NCBI GenBank assembly: GCA_029582165.1
Contig: CM055870.1
Location: 40,883,013 to 40,947,012 of the forward strand
DNA length: 64,000 bases
From: Portulaca oleracea
Taxonomy: Eukaryota > Streptophyta > Magnoliopsida > Caryophyllales > Portulacaceae
Reading direction: 5' to 3'
The notes beneath the pieces are model-generated. The model saw nothing but the letters and a program-made list of their open reading frames with translations, made no database searches and was not told the DNA's origin. The first letter of the stretch is position 1. Every line of letters starts with the position of its first letter. Positions 36,111-47,236 of the stretch are shown piece by piece. The translations under genes were made by a program, and so were the position numbers.

Positions 36111-36645
36111 AAATTGGATTCTAATAATCCCTACTTTTGCAAATTGGATGACAATAATCCCTACTTTCAATTTGTATTCTGGTGATCCTAAAAAAAACAA
36201 AATTGTATTGTAGTGGGACATAATTGACAGTATACCCTAAATATCATAGATTTTGTGTTCCATTTGATTCAAAACTTTGTATAACACTTTAACACGATTT
36301 TTAATGAATTTACAGCATTTTTTCCGATTTTTTAATTTTTTTTCTATTTTTTATGATTTTTCAATTTAATTACTTTTAAAAAATCATAATAATTGCTCGA
36401 AATCTCAAAAAAATAATTTAAAAAATGTTTTAGCAACTACACTTCATTACCTATTCAGGGGCAGGAACGAAAAAAAACAAAAACAATATGGGGTAGATGT
36501 GAAAAAAATAAAAAGAATGTGGTGATGGATTTGGTACCAATACAATACAATTTTATTTTTTTTGGACCACTAGAATACAAATTGAAAGTAGGGATTATTG
36601 CCATCAAATTTGCAAAAGTAGGGATTATTATAATCCAATTTCCCC
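36108..36645. mobile_element. MITE 1 in a TA microsatellite (538 bp)
   Basis: The ends are inverted repeats of about 80 bases: GGGAAATTGGATTCTAATAA on the left, and on the right the complement of GGGGAAATTGGATTATAATA. Matching segments (ATCCCTACTTT, CAATTTGTATTCT) continue inward. The interior is AT-rich and non-coding. It is bounded by TA runs on both sides, so any target duplication is hidden. In rice, Micron MITEs are known to sit in TA microsatellites. This looks analogous in placement, not necessarily in family. Confidence 0.8.
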
Positions 36646-36658
36646 ATATATATATATA
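36646..36658. repeat. Short TA run between MITE 1 and foldback A
   Basis: A pure TA run of 13 bases. Confidence 0.9.
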
Positions 36659-37509
36659 GGGAATAGATATAATGAGAAGAGGAGTTTTGTGAGAAGAGAA
36701 GCCTGAAAGATCCTAGCCATTGGTTCCAAGATCAAGGGTGGTGATAAATTAGGTGTTTTATCTTTATTTCTAAGGTAGGCCCTTAAATGTGATTGGCTGG
36801 AATTTGTTTTTTTCTTTTTTCTTTTTAGAGTACATCACGTGAGAGAGAGAAAGGAGTGAAAAGGGCTTGCAGGCTGTTGTTAATGTCAATGCAAGTTCCA
36901 AAAACACAATCATTCTCCATTTTTGAAATTCCAATTGGTGCTTGCAGAAGGAGGTTGAAGACACTCCGGCGATTTTCGACAACCATAAACGACATCTCGG
37001 TGAGGTGAATTCCGGCAGGTTTTGAAATTCCAGCCGGTTACTTGCAAAAAGGGGGGACGTGTGAACGATATCCGACAACTTTGGGCATCCGTTGCAATTT
37101 TCCGGCAAACCCTAAACGATAATCGGAAGGAGAAAGGCTAGTGCGATTTTTCGGCAGGTGAGGTGTTGTGATTTCTGGGTTTTTTTTCTGTTTTGATTGA
37201 AATTGGGGGGAGGGTAGATTTTTTAGGGTATTTGTGGATGATGACAGATCCAGTGACGTTTTGGGGCGGAATTCGAACTGTTGAGTGTGTTTTTGTCAGT
37301 GTAGGAAGCGAATTGGGCAATTGCTGATGACATCAAAGGGAGTGAATGAAAAAGAGATTGAACAGAGGAAGAATGAAATGTACGTCCATCTGCCTATGAA
37401 TTTAATTCATCATTTTTAGGGTGTTTGTTGTTCATGTCGGGTCTGGGTAATAACATGAAAGCTGGAATTTATTGTTTGAGACAAAGGGCAATGGGTAGTC
37501 AACTGTTTT
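36659..37509 (+). repeat. Foldback A, left inverted arm with ATG exon
   Basis: The arm holds a leader-like region with AAACCCTAAACGAT near 37108. An ATG at 37327 opens a short frame (MTSKGVNEKEIEQ) that ends at a donor-like GTACGT near 37379. The mirrored arm keeps the equivalent ATG and frame. It is read inward, toward the motif array. Confidence 0.65.
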
Positions 37510-37639
37510 TCATGCATTCTATTGTTGATCTTCTCATTATATTTGATGTTCAATGGATGAGACAGGGGTGTATTTGCACGTTGTTGTCGTTATTGGTGAT
37601 GTTCATTTGGGTCGTGCTCAGGTTCTTTTTTTTTTTTGA

Positions 37640-38730
37640 ACAAGTGTTCATTTGGATGGTAATATGCTTGATGTTCATGGTCGATCTGGAAGATGATGAA
37701 ACATGATGTTCATATTTTGTGTTTTGGGTGTATTTGCACGTTCATAGTTACAATTCTGATGTTTATATTGTTAGTGTGCAGTACATGTTGTTATGTAGTT
37801 GATGTTCATTGTAGTATTGTTGATGCTCATATCTGACGTGGGGATTGTGTCATGTTTATCAGATTGGATGTTCATGGTGAAAATCTGATGTTCATCAGGT
37901 GAAAATGAGATGATCATTTTACAATCACTTGATGTTCATTTTTGTTATCCACAAATGTTCAATGTCATTTAGGGTCATATTGATCATTTAATACTGATTG
38001 ATCGTTTGATGTTCACTTGATGTTCATTTCATGTTCACTTAATGTTCAATTCAAATAGTTGACGTTTACTGCGCATGGTTGAGTATGTCATTTGATGTTC
38101 ATTGCAGTACAACTTGATGTTTATTTTATTTCACCTGATGTTCATTTCATTGTCCCTTGATGATCATTACATGATCACATGATGAATGTTTATTTTAGAT
38201 GGACTAGATGTTCATTTAGATAAACCAGATGTTCATTTATGCTTATATGTATGAGCATTTATGATTTAGAGGTTTGGGTGTGCCTACGTTGCGTATGTTC
38301 ATCTCCGTTGTACCCGATGTTCATTCATGGTAACATTTGGATGGATGTCTTTAATCCATCCGTGCGATTGATGTTCATTTCCTTAGATGTGTGGTATGCA
38401 TTAGATGTTCATTTTGTATTGAATGGATGTTCATTTTGCATTGAATGGATGTTCATTTTTTGTGATAAATGAGACTTTCTGTATATTTTACCCCCTTTGT
38501 ACTGGATGTTCATTTTGGATGGACTGGATGTTCATTTTTTTGGTCTAATGTTGTTTGGTCGTCATAAATCATGTGTGAATGATCATATATGGTTTAGTGG
38601 GTTTGGCATGGCTAAATTGTATATGTTCACCGCCCTTATACCATATGTTCATTTATAATCAATGGGATGCTCATTTGTGATAATTTGCTGGTTGGAATGT
38701 TGCTTGGATGTTCATATTCATCGATATATT
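37640..38730 (+). repeat. Foldback A, left motif array (TTGATGTTCATTT)
   Basis: Dozens of GATGTTCATTT copies at irregular spacings of about 15-40 bases, with variants (GATGTTTAT, GATGATCATT). Linkers between the motifs vary. There is no long open frame. Confidence 0.85.
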
Positions 38731-38734
38731 AATG

Positions 38735-39160
38735 TCAGTTACTGATGTACAATGTGCAGGGCGAGCTCGAAGCATTGCAACATTCACTGAAAAAACTCAT
38801 TGATGTACGGGTTGTTCATTTATGCTCACCGCCCTTGGTGGGCAACAACATTGCTCGCGTCCTCGCATTGGACGTTTTGACAAGCATTTTGTCTGATATG
38901 GTCAATAAACAGTTGATGTGGGCGAGGCTTTTAGCCCTGTGCCGGATCATGTACTCAGAGATGCGAACATGGCTGTGGGGAGGGGGGCTGAACGAATCCC
39001 CATTTGAAACGCCACAACTGGCGCAGAAATCGCCGGTGGTCCCCCCTGCGTACTGAGGCATCTTCCCCTGTTGTACCAAGTGCAACGTATACAAAAGACA
39101 AAGCGCAGGGCTGGAAGAATAGAGTTTGAGTCTCAAGATACGTCTGGTTGCGCGTGTCGC
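38735..39160 (+). other. Foldback A, unique core with a 103-codon frame
   Basis: This is the only motif-free, GC-richer part of the element. A frame at 38745-39056 encodes a Leu/Val-rich segment (KKLIDVRVVHLCSPPLVGNN and LALDVLTSILSDMVNKQLMW). I do not recognise it. The CAG preceding GGCGAGCTCG at about 38758 could be a splice acceptor. It may be the relic of an internal exon of the ancestral element or captured host sequence. Confidence 0.4.
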
Positions 39161-39164
39161 AGAA

Positions 39165-40010
39165 ATGAACATCAAGTGTTAGTCGTATGGTCATTTAGAA
39201 ATTGTGATGAGAACATCAAGTTATAATGAAATAAACAAGAAATTATATTTATATCAGGTGGGCATGAAATGAACATCAAGTGTTTGGTGTATGAACATCA
39301 AGTTATTGGAAAATGAATAACAAGTTGTACTGACATGAACATTAAATGACAATGAAAAGTGGATATCATATTGACATGAACACACATAAACTTCATGAAA
39401 TGGATATCAATTTATATTGGAATGAATATCATAATCAGTTTTGTATCACTTTGATTTTCATTCCACCTTCAATTGATGCTCATTGTATAAATTTGATGAA
39501 ATGAACATCAAGTTATAGTGGAATGAACATCCACTGTTGACATGAAATGAACATCATGTTATATTCGAATGAACATCAAATTAAGTTTTGTATCCCTTTG
39601 AGTTACTGTGAAATGAACATCAAGTGTTAGCTGTATTGTGATTTAGATATTGTGAAAATAACATCAAGTTATAAAAAAATAAACATGAAATTATATTTAT
39701 ATTAGGTGGGCATGTAATGAACATCAAGTGTTTGGTGTATGAACATCAAACTATTGGGAAATGAACATCAAGTTGTACTGGAATGAACATCAAGTGACAA
39801 TGAAAAGTGGACATCATATTGAGATGAACAAACATTAACTTGATGAAATGAATATCAAGCTATATTGGAATGAACATCATATTCAGTTTTGTATCCCTTT
39901 AATTTTCATTCCACCTTTAATTGATGCTCATTGGATAAATTTGATGAAATGAACATCAAGTTATATTAGAATGAACATCAACTGTTGATTGTAAGAACAT
40001 TAAGAGTTGG
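39165..40010 (-). repeat. Foldback A, two 448-bp higher-order repeats
   Basis: Two direct copies of a 448-base block (AGTGTTAG at 39175 and 39623 are equivalent points), each made of many ATGAACATCAAGT motifs. Both share unique landmarks such as CAGTTTTGTATC and TTGATGCTCATTG. Confidence 0.8.
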
Positions 40011-40954
40011 TTGTAAGAACATCAAGGTATTGTGAAATTAACATCAAATTATAATTAAATTGAACATTACACTGCGTGGAACATATATGTAATATGCAAA
40101 AAGACATCAGTCGGTCATGAAATGAACATCAACTGGCAACGAAAGTGGACATCATATTGAGATGAAAATACATCAACCCATACTGAGATGAATATATATA
40201 TTTATTGAAAAGCACATCAGGTAGGCATTTTATGTTCATCAATTGGGAATGAGTTTGGTAATGAAATGAACATCATTTATATGTAAATGATCTTCAAGGG
40301 TACTCAAAATGATCAAGTCATTTGTTCCGATGAGTATTTATATATATTGAAAACTAGTTTCACATGTTCATTCATGGAAAGCACTTCCACCGAATCTGAC
40401 CAAAATTCATCAACTCAAACCTAAGGCAAAATGAATGTTTTTATGTTAAAAAAAACAAACGCAAACTCCAATTGTTCAATCATGAATCCAAAAGCATAGT
40501 CAACAGATGTTCAAAACAACTTGATTAGATCATCCATAATGCTCTGGACAGTTCATGTTGTCGCGTGTTGCTATTTGGTCACAACACTTGCACCTTCTTC
40601 CACTTGTTTTCTTCTCGGTGGCAACCTTCACTGGTGTCGTCGTCCTCTTACCTCTTCCCTTTGTGACCAAAGTTGGGGGTGGATGAATTGTTATCTCCAC
40701 TAGTGTCTTCATCCTCTTACCTCCACTGGTGTTTTCGTTCTCAAGTATTCTGTCATGAACATCAAACACTCTGAGATGAACATCAAATCACAATTATAAT
40801 GAATAACAAATAAAAAAGTAATTACGAAAATGAGCATCAAACATTTGGGTGATGATCACCAGCCACATAGTGAGTGTGTCGTGATTATAAATCACAATGA
40901 ACACCGAGTAGTTATCAGATGAACATCAACCATTATGAGATAAAAATCAAATCA

Positions 40955-41433
40955 CTATTACAATGAATAACAAAATAAAAATGACACAGACAACAAGTAC
41001 TCCAAGGATAAACATCAAGCATTCTTAGATGAACATCAAGCATTCTGGGATAACAAACCATCGATGATGAACATCAAGTATTTTGTCATGAACATCTAAA
41101 GCCGGAAAGAAAAAGGAACCTCATGTAGTTGTGTAATGATCATTACTCGACAATGAAATGAACATCAAACCCCCAAATAGTAGTAACAGAGCTATTACAA
41201 TGAATAACAAAATAAAAATGACACAGACAACAAGTACTCCAAGGATAAACATCAAGCATTCTTAGATGAACATCAAGCATTCTGGGATAACAAACCATCG
41301 ATGATGAACATCAAGTATTTTGTCATGAACATCTAAAGCCGGAAAGAAAAAGGAACCTCATGTAGTTGTGTAATGATCATTACTCGACAATGAAATGAAC
41401 ATCAAACCCCCAAATAGTAGGAACAGAGCTATT
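40955..41433 (-). repeat. Foldback A, near-perfect 237-bp tandem duplication
   Basis: The block from CTATTACAATGAATAACAAA to AACAGAGCTATT occurs twice with a shift of 237 bases and almost no differences (one near AGTAGTAACAG against AGTAGGAACAG). It contains several ATGAACATCAA motifs. The high identity points to a recent event or to an assembly duplication. Confidence 0.9.
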
Positions 41434-41469
41434 TGAAATGAACATCAATTGTATCGACGATGAGCATCA

Positions 41470-42324
41470 GTTGACTACCCATTTCCCTTTGTTTCAAACA
41501 ATAAACTCCAACTTTCATGTTATTACCCAAACCCGACATGAACAACAAACACCCAAAAATGATGAATTAAATTCATAGGCAGATGGACTTACATCTCATT
41601 CTTCCTCTGTCAATCTCCTTTTCATTCACTCCCTTTGATGCCATCGACAATTGCCCAATTCGCTTCCTACACTGACAAAAACCCACTCAACAGTTCGAGT
41701 TCTGCCCCAAAACATCACTGGATCTGTCATCATCCACAAATACACAAAACATCTACCCCCCCCCCCCAATTTCAATCAAAACAGAAAAAAAAAACCCAGA
41801 AATCGCAACAATTCACATGCCGAAAAATGGCACTGACCTTTCTCCTTCCGATTATCGTTTAGGGTTTGCCGGAAAATCGCAACGGATGTCCAAAGCTGCC
41901 GGAAAATCGCAATGGATGCCCAAAGTTGCCGGATATCGTTCACATGTCCCCCCCTTTTTACAAGTAACCGGCTGGAATTTCAAAACCTGCCGGAATTCAC
42001 CTCGCTGGGGTGTCGTTTATGGTTGTCGGAAATTGCCGGAGTGTCTTCTACATCCTTCTGCAAGCACCGCTTGGAATTCAAAAATGGAGAATGATTGTGT
42101 TTTTGGAACTTGCATTGACATTAACAACAGCCTGCAAGCCCTTTTCACTCCTTTCTCTCTCTCACGTGATGTACTCTACAAAGAAAAAAAAAAATTCCAG
42201 CCAATCACATTTAAGGGCCTACCTTACAAATAAAGATAAACCCCAAATTTATCACCACCCTTGATGTTGGAACCAATGGCTATCATCTCTCATACTTCTC
42301 TTCTCACAAATCTCCTCTTCTCAT

Positions 42325-42331
<7 letters not shown>
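41470..42331 (-). repeat. Foldback A, right inverted arm with ATG exon
   Basis: The mirror of the left arm. On the minus strand the ATG near 41641 opens MASKGVNEKEIDRGRMR and ends at a consensus donor GTAAGT near 41592. The arm then continues outward through the AAACCCTAAACGATAATCGG leader to the terminus. Confidence 0.7.

Positions 42332-42389
<58 letters not shown>
42332..42389. repeat. (TA)n microsatellite
   Basis: A pure TA run between foldback A and the MITE 1-like fragment. Confidence 0.97.
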
Positions 42390-42392
<3 letters not shown>

Positions 42393-42507
42393 AATTGGAT
42401 TCTAATAATCCCTACTTTCACCAATTGGACAATGGTGGACCGTACTTTCACTTTGTATTCTGGTGGTCCAAAAAAAATAAAATTGGATTGTTGTGGGATA
42501 TTTTCAA
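42390..42507. mobile_element. MITE 1-like fragment, one terminus only
   Basis: ATTGGATTCTAATAATCCCT and TTTGTATTCTGGTGGTCC match the left end of MITE 1 with differences. The sequence breaks off where foldback B begins, and no right end is found nearby. Confidence 0.7.
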
Positions 42508-43405
42508 GGGAATCATAGATAGGGTGAAAAGAGAGTTTGGGTGAGAATGTGAGAAGGATTAATATTGGCCATTAGATCAAGCATCAAGGGATGACTTTTA
42601 TACATTGTTTTGCTTTTATCTTTTTGCTCAAAATTAGCAACTCATGTGAGGTTTGAAGAAAAAAAAAACAGAGAAAGACAAATTGTTAATTTGCATTCAA
42701 TTCGTTCTAGTTCCCATATGCATGCCTTTTCATCATTCCTCCTTCCCCCTTCTCCCTTCCTCTTTCTAAGCAGATTCAATTCTCCAATTTCAACTCCATC
42801 CTTCCTCTTTTAAACTAGGAGATAGAAACGATCAACATTCAGATATGGGTTTGTCGATTTGCTCTTTTTTTTAAAATTTGTAATCTCAATTTGCAACTGG
42901 GTTCGAATAGACCATATATAATTTCAAGGTAAGTTGTAGATTTTCGTTTTTCTGGGTTGAAAAATTAGGTTTTTTAATGATTATTGAAAGAGAAGGCGGA
43001 GATGATGTGGGGGTTGAACAAATCAGTAACACAAGGTATGTTTGATGGTTGGGTTGTGTTGGAAAAAATTAGGGTTTTGTTTTTTGTTTTTTTTTTTTTT
43101 ACTTGTGAGTAATTCAGAATCGTATGTTAGTGATAGAAAGTTTCCGTTTTTTTTTTTGTAAATTGGGTTTTGATGTCTTGTTCAACCCCAAATGCATATT
43201 TTTCATTCTAAATTGGTTTGAACTTGAAGTCCATTTAGGTTAATACTGAAAAATGCATTACTGAAGTCCATTTTTTTGTAAAGGGGCATTATTGAAAAAT
43301 GCATATTTGATGCCCATTTTGGTTGTACATGACGTCCAATTGATTTGAACTTCAAGTCCATTTAGGTTAATAATGATGTCCATCTTGAGTCTTTGTTTTG
43401 TCTTT
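42508..43405 (+). repeat. Foldback B, left inverted arm with ATG exon
   Basis: An ATG at about 42979 opens MIIEREGGDDVGVEQISNTR and ends at the donor-like GTATGT near 43036. A GTAAGT donor near 42930 may close an untranslated first exon. The arm includes several GAAGTCCATTT motifs at its inner end. Confidence 0.65.
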
Positions 43406-43690
43406 TTGTTTTCATTCTAAATGTATAATTGGTTTATGGGTTGATCATACAGGGGTGGAGGTCAGGGCACGAATGGTGATCAGAGTGTTTTGGTTGTGGT
43501 CACTTCAATCGTGGAGGAAATGTCAAATGTTGGGAATGAAGCAAGACAATACTGTAGTCCAGCTCCACCACATCTCATAAGAGATGTGGTTGGGTCAGAG
43601 GAGGTCTCTGTGTTGGAGTCGCCATATATTCAAGGATGTTCCTCACTTATTCAAATGGGCCTAAACACTTGTTTAGATGTGCGAAATGGA
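43406..43690 (+). other. Foldback B, unique core with exon-like frame
   Basis: After an acceptor-like ATACAG at about 43452 a frame reads through NGDQSVLVVVTSIVEEMSN, with ESPYIQGCSSLIQMGLN further on, and then enters the motif array. It would splice in phase with the arm exon only if the inferred sites are right. I do not recognise the protein. Confidence 0.4.
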
Positions 43691-44720
43691 CATCCAAGTT
43701 GCTCAAAATAGACAATAAAGTTCTTCAAAATGGACATCAATGTTGTTTAAAAGATCAACATTTGAGCTGCTGGAAAATGGAGACCAATGTTTTAAAAGAT
43801 AGACATTAAAGATTATATAAAATAGACATCAAAGTTTTTCAAAATGGACACCAAAGTTATTCAAATTGAACATCAAGTCACTCAAGAATGAACATCAAGT
43901 CATACAAAAATGAACATGGTAATTACAACGAAGAACATAAATTGTTGCTCTGGGAGGACATCAAAAGTGTAGGATGAATATTAAGTATATATGTTGGGGA
44001 AATCATGTATTGTCATTGAGAAAATCAAATACTATCTTGAGGAACATCAAATATTTATATTTTGGAAATGGAGTACAGTGGGGGACTATCCAAATTCATA
44101 CAAAAATGAACAGTTATTTAGATGTGGGAAATGGACATCCAAGTTGACAACAAAGTTCTTCAAAATGGACAGTATTGTTTTACAAGATGGACATCTAAGT
44201 TGTTGAAAAATGGACACCAATGTTATACAAGATGGACATCAGGGATTATATGAACAAGACATCAAAGTTTTTTTAAAATGGACCCCAAAGTTTTTTTTTT
44301 CAAAATGAACATCAGGTCACTCAGAAATGAACATCAAGTCATACAAAAATGAACATTGTAATTACAATGAAGAACATCAATTGTTGGACTGGGGGGATTT
44401 CAAAAGTGTAGGATTGACATTAAGTATATATTTTGAGGACATCATATATTGTCTTTGACAACATAAATTATTATCTTCAAGAACATCAAATATTATATTC
44501 TCGACATGCAGTACAGTGGGGGCTATCCAAATTCATACAAAAATAAACAATTATTTAGATGTGGGAAATTAGCATCCAATTTGCACAAAACGGGCAACAA
44601 AGTTCTTAATGTGAACATCAATGTCTTACAAGATGGACATCTATGTTGCTGAAAAATGGCCACTAATATTTTACCAGATGGACATCAGGGATTATATAAA
44701 ATGGACTTGAGGTCCATGTG
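43676..44720 (-). repeat. Foldback B, about 442-bp higher-order repeats of ATGGACATCAA
   Basis: Equivalent points GATGTGCGAAATGGACATCC (43676), GATGTGGGAAATGGACATCC (about 44118) and GATGTGGGAAATTAGCATCC (about 44559) are spaced 441-442 bases apart. Each block carries the same series of short motifs plus a GTACAGTGGGGG landmark. Confidence 0.8.
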
Positions 44721-45482
44721 TGTTTTGCATCAAGTCCATTTGATTTGGAATTAATGTCCATTTGTGTGTTACATGATGTCTATTTGTGTATACAATAACA
44801 ATTGAACATCCATCAACATCAAAAGTGAAAAACTAAAAAAGAAAACAAACGGACAACAAGGCATTTGGAAGTGAACATTTGCTATAACAGAAATGATATC
44901 ACCAACAACTGACGATGAACATCAATCATAATGGGAATCAAAAGAATCACAAAAAGTACATGACAATATGTTTGTTGTTTCACACAATTTTGGTCCTACA
45001 AAATGTTATATAACTAGAGACAATGAGGAGGATGACCTAAAATTCTAATCATCAATGTACGGCGAAGCACCAACATCAGAGGAGGGCAAGTGTTCTTTTT
45101 CGGTACCAATGAGAAGCCTTTTAAAATACGATGGCTTTCAGCTTATTCTGGGGTAGAAATAGGGATTCTGTCTCAGCATCCATTTGTCTTGCGCTTCTGC
45201 CTTGCCAACTTGTGACATCCATTATTTACATTCTATTGAACCTGGAAGCAATTAGAAAATGAAACATGGTCATGTTTACACCAAATGGACTTCATGTTTA
45301 CATTAAATAGACGTCATGTTTACACCAAAAGGACATCATGTTTACACTAATTAGACATTATCTTCAAACCAAGTGGACAACATGTCCAAACAAAATGGAC
45401 ATCAAGTGTAAACCAAATAGACATCATATTAAATTCAAAATGAACATCATGTTTTACCAGAAGGACATCAGGGATTACAAGA
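44721..45482 (-). repeat. Foldback B, remaining motif-rich interior
   Basis: Scattered TTGATGTCCATTT or ATGGACATCAA variants and non-repetitive sequence around 44990-45250. I see no gene. Confidence 0.6.
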
Positions 45483-46269
45483 TGGACAAAACAAAGACCC
45501 TAGATGGACATCAATATTAAACCAAATGGACTTCATGTTCCACCTAATTGGACGTCATGTGCAACCAAAATGGACATCAAATATGCATATTTCAGTAATG
45601 CTCCTTTGGGGTTGAACAAGACATCAAAACCCAATTTACAAAAAAAACGAAAACTTTCTATCACTAACATATATATGATTCTGAATTACTTACAAGTAAA
45701 AAAAAAAACACTAATTTTTTCCAACACAACCCAACCATCAAACATACCTTGTGTTACTCATTTGTTCAACCCCCACATCATCTCCGCCTTCTCCTTCAAT
45801 AATCATTTAAAAACCTAATTTTTTAACCCAGAAAAATGAAATCTACAACTTACCTTGAAATTATATATGGTCTATTCGAACCCGGTTGCAAGTCGAGATT
45901 ACAAATTTGAAAAAAAAGAGCAAATCGACAAACCCATATTTGAATGTTGATTGTTTCTATCTCCTAGTTTGAAAGAGGAATGATGAAGGAGTTGAAATTG
46001 GAGAATTGAATCTGCTTAGAAAGAGGAAGGGAGAAGGGGGAAGGAGGAAGGATGAAAAGGCATGCTTCTGGGAACTAGAATGAATTGAATGCAAATTAAC
46101 AATTTGTCTTTCTCTGTTTTTTTCTTCAAACCTCACGTGAGGTTGCTAATTTTGAGCAAAAAAATAAAAGCAAAACAATGTATTAAAGCCAGCCCTTGAT
46201 GCTTGATCTAATGGCCAATATTAATCATTCTCACATTCTCACCCAAACTCTCTTCTCACCCTATCTATT

Positions 46270-46271
<2 letters not shown>
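45483..46271 (-). repeat. Foldback B, right inverted arm with ATG exon
   Basis: Mirror of the left arm. On the minus strand MIIEGEGGDDVGVEQMSNTR is encoded at about 45809-45750 and followed by GTATGT. Both arms thus keep the start codon, reading frame and donor. Confidence 0.7.

Positions 46272-46342
<71 letters not shown>
46272..46342. repeat. (TA)n microsatellite
   Basis: A TA run between foldback B and the LINE-like 3' end. Confidence 0.97.

Positions 46343-47236
<894 letters not shown>

Larger units (their letters stand above)
36659..42331. mobile_element. Foldback-type element A (5.7 kb)
   Basis: The ends are inverted copies of each other for about 850 bases (GGGAATAGATATAATGAGAA on the left, its relative on the right). 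Inside the arms the element is filled with TTGATGTTCAT-type motifs. They are on the plus strand in the left half and inverted (ATGAACATCAA) in the right half, so the whole element folds on a central core near 38735-39160. No transposase is recognisable. The terminal phrase GAGAAGAG...GCCATT...ATCAAGG recalls ends of plant Mutator-like elements, so a non-autonomous MULE or foldback element is my best guess. Both ends sit in TA runs. Confidence 0.7.
42508..46271. mobile_element. Foldback-type element B (3.8 kb)
   Basis: Inverted arms of about 0.8-0.9 kb (GGGAATCATAGATAGGGTGA on the left, the complement of GGAATAGATAGGGTGAGAAG on the right). The interior motif is TTGATGTCCAT or its complement ATGGACATCAA. 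Its termini resemble those of element A (GGGAATAGAT, GAGAAGAG, GCCATT, ATCAAGCATCAAGGG), so A and B belong to one superfamily. It has no recognisable transposase. The array is lopsided: a short one on the left, a long one on the right of the core. Confidence 0.7.

Noticed and set aside
37640..41460. CRISPR- or iteron-like array of TTGATGTTCAT motifs
   Set aside because: Spacing is irregular, the motif changes strand at the centre, and the context is a plant foldback element.
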